Assembly: GCA_002162915.1 (NCBI GenBank)
Contig: MABB01000128.1
Location: 7,159 to 16,608 of the forward strand
Source: Rhodospirillales bacterium 47_12_T64
GTDB lineage: Bacteria; Pseudomonadota; Alphaproteobacteria; Kiloniellales; Kiloniellaceae
Direction of reading: 5' to 3'
Length of the DNA: 9,450 nucleotides
In this document: in pieces, positions 6,176 to 9,450 of the stretch
Layout: each line of letters opens with the position of its first letter
Position numbering within the stretch: position 1 is the first letter of the stretch
The notes under the pieces: generated by a model
What the model was told of the DNA's origin: nothing
The model's database searches: none
What the model saw: only the letters and a program-made list of their open reading frames with translations
Made by a program: the position numbers and the translations under genes

Positions 6176-7111
6176 ATGCGTACGGGCGTTGCTCTTTCTT
6201 TATTTATCCACTTAGCCTTATTGGCGTTTGTGATCTTTGGATTGCCACGCTTTAACAAGCCGTTTCTTGCTGAACAGGTTGTGCCCGTCGAGTTTGTCAT
6301 TCTGGCTGAGCTTGAAGTGGAAGAAACTCCTGTGCCAGAACAGGATGAACCTGTGCCCGAGCCAGAAGAGCCTCCTAAACCTGAGCCAAAACCAGAACCA
6401 GAGCCAATTCCAGAACCGGAACCAACTCTGGAGCCCGAACCTGTTCCAGAGCCGGAGCCCGCTCCCGAACCTGAGCCTGTTCCTGAACCAATTCCAGAGC
6501 CGGAGCCTCTTAAGGTTGAAGCTCCCGAACCGGAAATTGTTGAAAATATTGAACCAGAGCCAGAGCCTGAAGAGGTTACTAAAGCTGCACCACCAAAACC
6601 TAAGGCACGGCCGAAACCGCCCAAACGCCCAGAGCCCAAAGTAGTTAAGAAAAAAGAAGAACCAAAACCTAAAGAGGACGCACTGACATCGATCTTGAAG
6701 AACGTTGATAAGCTTAAATCAGCGCCTAAAAAGACCACGTCAAAGGGAAAAGCAACTAACAAGCCAACCCCTACGCGTGCTTCAGCAGGTCAGGTTAACG
6801 ATATTCGCAGATTGATTCAGAATAAAATGAAGCAATGCTGGATCGTTGATGCTGGAGGGCTTCAGGCTGATCAATTAAAGGTAGATGTATCCGTGAGTTT
6901 ACGCTTGGATGGAAGTGTTCAAAATGTGCGTGTTGTTGATCAGAACAGATTTAACAAGGATGCATATTTCAGGGCGGCGGCAGAAAAGGCCCGCACAGCG
7001 ATTATCAGATGCGCCCCATACAAGGAACTTCCGATTAACTTCAAAAATATCTATGGTGATTGGCAGACCTTAAATATAACTTTTGATCCAGCAAGTATGT
7101 TCGGGCAATGA
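6176..7111 (+). CDS. tolA: Tol-Pal energy transducer TolA, Pro/Glu-rich linker type
   Basis: TolA is anchored in the inner membrane by TolQR and reaches across the periplasm to TolB and Pal. Residues 4-24 are the membrane anchor, keeping the Ser8/His12 pair (S-x3-H) that contacts TolQ. Residues about 53-165 form a low-complexity linker of PE, EP and PK dipeptides, in place of the long Ala/Lys-rich helix of enterobacterial TolA. Residues about 205-311 are the C-terminal TolA/TonB-like domain, with [31 protein letters not shown] and [12 protein letters not shown]. The two Cys (221 and 279) may form a disulfide. Length is 311 residues. The start ATG 6176 has only a weak AAGAAG upstream; the gene may depend on coupling from tolR. 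It overlaps an ATGA at 7108-7111. An extensive Ser/Gly-rich frame on the opposite strand is just the complement of the PE repeats. Confidence 0.95.
   Translation: MRTGVALSLFIHLALLAFVIFGLPRFNKPFLAEQVVPVEFVILAELEVEETPVPEQDEPVPEPEEPPKPEPKPEPEPIPEPEPTLEPEPVPEPEPAPEPEPVPEPIPEPEPLKVEAPEPEIVENIEPEPEPEEVTKAAPPKPKARPKPPKRPEPKVVKKKEEPKPKEDALTSILKNVDKLKSAPKKTTSKGKATNKPTPTRASAGQVNDIRRLIQNKMKQCWIVDAGGLQADQLKVDVSVSLRLDGSVQNVRVVDQNRFNKDAYFRAAAEKARTAIIRCAPYKELPINFKNIYGDWQTLNITFDPASMFGQ
6350..6568 (+). repeat. Pro-Glu codon repeat within tolA
   Basis: A run of alternating Pro and Glu codons (residues about 59-131 of TolA) gives a low-complexity tract of CCN-GAR pairs with occasional Val, Ile, Ala or Lys. Codon choice for both residues varies along the tract, which argues against very recent expansion by slippage. 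The encoded segment is probably an extended, stiff, acidic spacer across the periplasm, followed by a basic PK-rich part up to residue about 165. Confidence 0.85.
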
Positions 7112-7113
7112 AC

Positions 7114-7121
7114 AGGAGAAG
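7114..7121 (+). promoter_or_regulatory. Ribosome-binding site deciding the tolB start
   Basis: AGGAGAAG is the only good Shine-Dalgarno sequence here. AGGAG ends at 7118, 7 bases before GTG 7126. It lies downstream of the alternative ATG at 7108, for which no upstream Shine-Dalgarno is visible. Confidence 0.6.
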
Positions 7122-7125
7122 AATA

Positions 7126-8466
7126 GTGAATTTATTAAAGGCAACGCGCGGTATGTTTTTGGCCGCAGCCGGAATTTTGGGAGTTGTTGTCGGTGTTTTC
7201 CCTGCCCATGCGGAAATCAACGTCAACATTACTGAGGGCTTTGTTGAGCCCTTGCCTGTTGCGGTTGCTGATTTTCAAGGCGGTCAGCCCGAAGAGCAGC
7301 TCATCGGGCACGATATGGCACAGGTTATTTCTGCAAATCTGGAGCGTACCGGACTGTTTAAGCCGATCGACAAAAAAGCCTTTATACAAGACGGTAATTC
7401 TCTCTCTGTAGGGGTGAGATTTGGCGATTGGCGGCTTATCAATGCCCAAGCCCTCGTATCGGGTAAGGTAACGGCATTGGGCGATGGTCGGATCAGCGTC
7501 GAATTCAGACTGTGGGATGTTTATTCTGAAAGTATGATGGTTGGTCAAAGGCTTAAATCGACCAAGACCAACTGGCGGAGAATGGCGCATCAGATTACTG
7601 ATTTTATCTATGCGCGCCTGACCGGGGAAAAGGGTTATTTTGACACCCGTATTGTCTATGTATCAGAAACGGGTCCGCAGAATCGACGTCAACGTCGTTT
7701 GGCGATCATGGATCAGGACGGTTTTAATCATAATTTTTTGACCAATGGTCGATTTGATGTGTTTACCCCCCGTTTTTCTCCGACTTCGCAAGAGATCACA
7801 TATTTGTCATTCGAGGGGAATGTTCCCAAAGTCAAGCTTTTGGACCTCCAAACGGGTCGTGAAGAGACGCTTGGAAACTTCAAGGGCATGAGTTTTGCGC
7901 CGCGATTCTCGCCGGATGGGAATTCGGTGGTTATGAGCCTTGCAGACCGTGGAAATACAGAGATTTATTCCATGGACTTGCGGACCCGTAAGTTTGTGCG
8001 TCTGACAAATGATCCCGCTATTGATACATCACCGTCCTTCTCACCAGATGGATCAAGGGTTGTGTTTAACTCTGATCGCGGTGGAAGTCAGCAACTCTAC
8101 GTAATGGATGTGAATGGCGGGAATGTTAAGAGAGTTTCTTTTAATAAAGGGCGTTACGCGACACCGGTATGGTCACCACGCGGTGATTTTATAGCCTTCA
8201 CACGTCTCTCTGGTAGAAAATTTTTTATCGGTGTAATGAGGCCTGATGGCTCGGGGGAGCGGATGCTTGCCGAGGGGTACCATGTGGAAGGACCGACCTG
8301 GTCACCAAATGGTCGCGTACTGTCATATTTTAAACAGGGTAAGTCTGATAGTCGTGGTAAAGTGAAAAGCAAAGTCTATACCGTCGATCTTTCAGGATAT
8401 AATGAACGTGAGGTCGTTACGCCTCTTGATGGTGTTGATCCTGCTTGGTCACCACTATTGCAATAA
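7126..8466 (+). CDS. tolB: Tol-Pal system periplasmic beta-propeller TolB
   Basis: TolB is a periplasmic protein that binds Pal and is released from it by energised TolA. From GTG 7126 it is 446 residues: a signal peptide (about 1-29, hydrophobic core [16 protein letters not shown], probable cleavage after AHA), the N-terminal alpha/beta domain (about 30-160, with [11 protein letters not shown] near the mature N-terminus and [13 protein letters not shown]) and a six-bladed propeller. The propeller carries TolB/PD40-type repeats such as [46 protein letters not shown] and [13 protein letters not shown]. The alternative ATG at 7108 overlaps the tolA stop in ATGA and adds MNRRRI. I prefer GTG because it has a well-spaced AGGAG, but a coupled start at 7108 is quite possible. 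Function assignment is secure in either case. Confidence 0.96.
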   Translation: MNLLKATRGMFLAAAGILGVVVGVFPAHAEINVNITEGFVEPLPVAVADFQGGQPEEQLIGHDMAQVISANLERTGLFKPIDKKAFIQDGNSLSVGVRFGDWRLINAQALVSGKVTALGDGRISVEFRLWDVYSESMMVGQRLKSTKTNWRRMAHQITDFIYARLTGEKGYFDTRIVYVSETGPQNRRQRRLAIMDQDGFNHNFLTNGRFDVFTPRFSPTSQEITYLSFEGNVPKVKLLDLQTGREETLGNFKGMSFAPRFSPDGNSVVMSLADRGNTEIYSMDLRTRKFVRLTNDPAIDTSPSFSPDGSRVVFNSDRGGSQQLYVMDVNGGNVKRVSFNKGRYATPVWSPRGDFIAFTRLSGRKFFIGVMRPDGSGERMLAEGYHVEGPTWSPNGRVLSYFKQGKSDSRGKVKSKVYTVDLSGYNEREVVTPLDGVDPAWSPLLQ

Positions 8467-8475
8467 GCAGTATGC

Positions 8476-8504
8476 TTGATAAACCACTGCTACATCGTTA
8501 TAGT
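8476..8504 (+). promoter_or_regulatory. Sigma70-like promoter for pal
   Basis: TTGATA (8476-8481) and TATAGT (8499-8504) are separated by exactly 17 bases. Each hexamer differs from the sigma70 consensus at one position. The pair begins 10 bases after the tolB stop and would start transcription near 8511, giving a leader of about 120 bases before pal. This would let pal be expressed independently of the upstream tol genes, as expected for an abundant lipoprotein. The prediction is by eye only. Confidence 0.6.
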
Positions 8505-8516
8505 CGTGGGCGTTTC

Positions 8517-8529
8517 CCGATTTAATCGG
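8517..8529 (+). other. Small hairpin in the pal leader
   Basis: CCGAT-TTA-ATCGG can form a 5-bp stem with a 3-base loop. A G5-T6 stretch follows 8 bases or more later (8537-8547), so it is not a standard terminator for tolB, though partial attenuation cannot be excluded. The rest of the 8467-8630 gap holds the promoter, this hairpin and the pal ribosome-binding site; I see no small gene in it. Confidence 0.3.
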
Positions 8530-8630
8530 TGTAACAGGGGGTTTTTTGAGTTTCTTCGTTGGTCCAATATTTTCTTGCGGATCACTTTAACAATTTAGTA
8601 TTCGGGTATTACTCGAGAGGGCGAAACAAT

Positions 8631-9152
8631 ATGCGCTTTAAGTTGCTTACCATGTTTGCAGCCGCACTGTTCCTAAGTGCTTGTGCTAGCAATTCCGATG
8701 ACACAGCAGGGGGGTCCAATGAAGGGGCGTCTGCGACTACTGGTACAACTGACCAGTCGTCCTCTGTGAGTTCTTCTTCTATTCAAGGTCCACAGCCTGG
8801 TTCTTTGGAACATCTCGTTGTTAACGTTGGCGATCGCGTCTTCTTTGGCTATGACCAAAGTGATCTTCAAGGCGAAGGCCAAAAAACTACAGAAGCTCTT
8901 GCCGTATGGCTCAACAGCTACCCAGCGGTTACTTTGACCGTAGAAGGTCATGCTGATGAACGCGGTACGCGTGAATACAACCTGGCTTTGGGTGAACGTC
9001 GTGCGAATTCCGTGCGCGATTATCTCGTTGCTTTGGGTGTAAACTCTAATCGTCTTCAAGTCGTAAGCTTTGGTAAAGAGCGTCCAGCAGTTCTGGGCTC
9101 TACCGAAGAAGCTTGGGCTCAAAACCGTCGTGCTGTCTTTGTTGTAAACTAA
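8631..9152 (+). CDS. pal: Peptidoglycan-associated lipoprotein Pal
   Basis: Pal is an outer-membrane lipoprotein that binds peptidoglycan and is recruited to division sites by the Tol proteins. ATG 8631, 9 bases after GAGAGGG (8615-8621), gives a classic lipoprotein signal peptide MRFKLLTMFAAALFLSAC, with lipobox LSAC and acylated Cys18. An in-frame TTG at 8559 would put 24 residues before it and spoil the signal, so it is rejected. A Ser/Thr/Gly-rich linker (about 19-57) precedes the OmpA-like domain (about 62-173) with VFFGYDQSDL, VEGHADERGTREYNLALGERRA and VVSFGKERP. Asp109 and Arg124 match, in spacing and context, the pair that holds diaminopimelate in OmpA-family domains. Length is 173 residues. 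A separate promoter upstream and a strong terminator downstream suggest it can be made as a single-gene transcript. Confidence 0.97.
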   Translation: MRFKLLTMFAAALFLSACASNSDDTAGGSNEGASATTGTTDQSSSVSSSSIQGPQPGSLEHLVVNVGDRVFFGYDQSDLQGEGQKTTEALAVWLNSYPAVTLTVEGHADERGTREYNLALGERRANSVRDYLVALGVNSNRLQVVSFGKERPAVLGSTEEAWAQNRRAVFVVN

Positions 9153-9171
9153 GCGCATAGACTGGTAGTTT

Positions 9172-9211
9172 AAAAATCCCGTTTGGTGATGTAACCAGAC
9201 GGGATTTTTTT
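9172..9211 (+). terminator. Rho-independent terminator after pal
   Basis: The arms 9172-9186 and 9195-9209 pair over 15 bases with one G-U wobble, around an 8-base loop (TGATGTAA). The GC-rich core is TCCCG/CGGGA. Seven T residues (9205-9211) follow the core, partly shared with the A-rich arm. It starts 20 bases after the pal stop. The A and T flanks make it potentially active in both directions. Confidence 0.9.
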
Positions 9212-9307
9212 GTTTAAGAGTTGTAATCCTTTATTGGTGCCACATTGTTACCAAGATGGCGTTGTATAAAGTGGATATTATTTACCGTTCGAGGGTGCGA
9301 AAAGAAG

Positions 9308-9450
9308 ATGTCAGTGATGGCCATTAATTGGAAAACGTTCCGCATGATTGCCGGCGCAGTAATAGTTTTGCTGGCTTTTCAACCAAATGCCTGGGCGCAA
9401 AATTCTCAAGTTCAGGGATTGGTTAATAAAATTGATCGCCTGCAACGTGA
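9308..9450 (+). CDS. cpoB: Tol-Pal cell division coordinator CpoB (YbgF), 3'-truncated
   Basis: Only the first 47 codons lie in the window. They encode a Sec signal peptide: MSVMAINWKTFRM, then a hydrophobic core IAGAVIVLLAF, with probable cleavage after NAWA (residue 30). The start of a coiled-coil-like stretch follows, QVQGLVNKIDRLQR. Position directly after pal and this N-terminal pattern match CpoB/YbgF, a periplasmic protein with an N-terminal trimerising coiled coil and C-terminal TPR repeats that links Tol-Pal to peptidoglycan synthesis; the TPR part is outside the window. ATG 9308 is preceded by GAGGG (9291-9295) at 12 bases and an adjacent A-rich GAAG; ATG 9317 is an alternative. It lies beyond the pal terminator. 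A TTGTTA (9245-9250) / TATAAA (9265-9270) pair is present, but its 14-base spacing is too short to be convincing. Confidence 0.85.
   Translation, partial: MSVMAINWKTFRMIAGAVIVLLAFQPNAWAQNSQVQGLVNKIDRLQR

Noticed and set aside
6082..6762. Long Ser/Gly-rich minus-strand reading frame of 226 residues opposite tolR and tolA
   Set aside because: It is the direct complement of the Pro/Glu codon repeats in tolA; the low-complexity composition follows from those codons and there is no ribosome-binding site or recognisable domain.
7135..7590. Minus-strand reading frame of 151 residues opposite tolB
   Set aside because: It lies wholly within the well-supported N-terminal part of tolB and shows no coding features of its own.
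8466..8491. AGCAGT...ACTGCT hairpin after tolB as a terminator
   Set aside because: It has a 6-bp stem with a 14-base loop and no following T-run, and it overlaps the much better promoter call.
8673..9158. Minus-strand reading frame of 161 residues opposite pal
   Set aside because: It overlaps a clearly functional pal gene and its translation resembles no family; it is a shadow of pal codon usage.
9245..9270. TTGTTA/TATAAA promoter for cpoB
   Set aside because: The spacing of 14 bases is too short for a typical sigma70 promoter; kept only as a remark in the cpoB entry.
1..9450. Mobile elements, CRISPR arrays, tRNA/rRNA genes or a defence or biosynthetic system
   Set aside because: I read both strands and found no transposase, regularly spaced repeats, RNA gene signatures or unfamiliar multi-gene cluster; the window is a conserved housekeeping block.

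Overview
The window is a conserved housekeeping block from an alphaproteobacterium. The evidence is the gene order: a YmdB-type metallophosphoesterase, yebC, ruvC-ruvA-ruvB, ybgC, tolQ-tolR-tolA-tolB, pal, and the start of cpoB (ybgF). A Pro/Glu-rich TolA and alphaproteobacterial sequence style in RuvB, TolR and TolB agree with this. Base composition is moderate rather than GC-rich, which would fit a marine Rhodospirillales/Kiloniellales/Sneathiellales-like lineage; that placement is inference from memory of gene order and style, not a search.

Layout. Positions 1-800 hold the 3' part of the metallophosphoesterase gene. A short gene of unknown function (833-1147) lies on the minus strand and is the only gene opposing the rest. 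It is followed by a 257-base intergenic region that holds AT-rich palindromes, a six-unit 12-bp degenerate tandem repeat and an inverted repeat. From 1405 to 8466 everything is on the plus strand and tightly packed: yebC, then ruvC/ruvA/ruvB/ybgC linked by 4-base start/stop overlaps, then tolQ/tolR/tolA/tolB separated by 1-11 bases or overlapping. A 164-base gap carries a good sigma70-like promoter in front of pal. A strong rho-independent terminator closes pal, and cpoB begins after it and runs off the end.

Function. RuvA and RuvB form the Holliday-junction branch-migration motor and RuvC resolves the junction. YebC is a nucleoid/translation-associated factor that commonly sits beside them. 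YbgC is an acyl-CoA thioesterase at the head of the Tol-Pal cluster. TolQ, TolR and TolA form a proton-driven inner-membrane complex that acts on periplasmic TolB and the peptidoglycan-binding lipoprotein Pal, keeping the outer membrane attached and constricting at division; CpoB modulates this.

I see no mobile element, CRISPR, defence system, tRNA or rRNA, and no convincing new multi-gene system. The items most worth a second look are small: the unknown minus-strand gene and its repeat-rich upstream region, two substitutions at normally conserved active-site positions (RuvC Phe to Leu, YbgC Gly to Lys), and the separate promoter and leader of pal.
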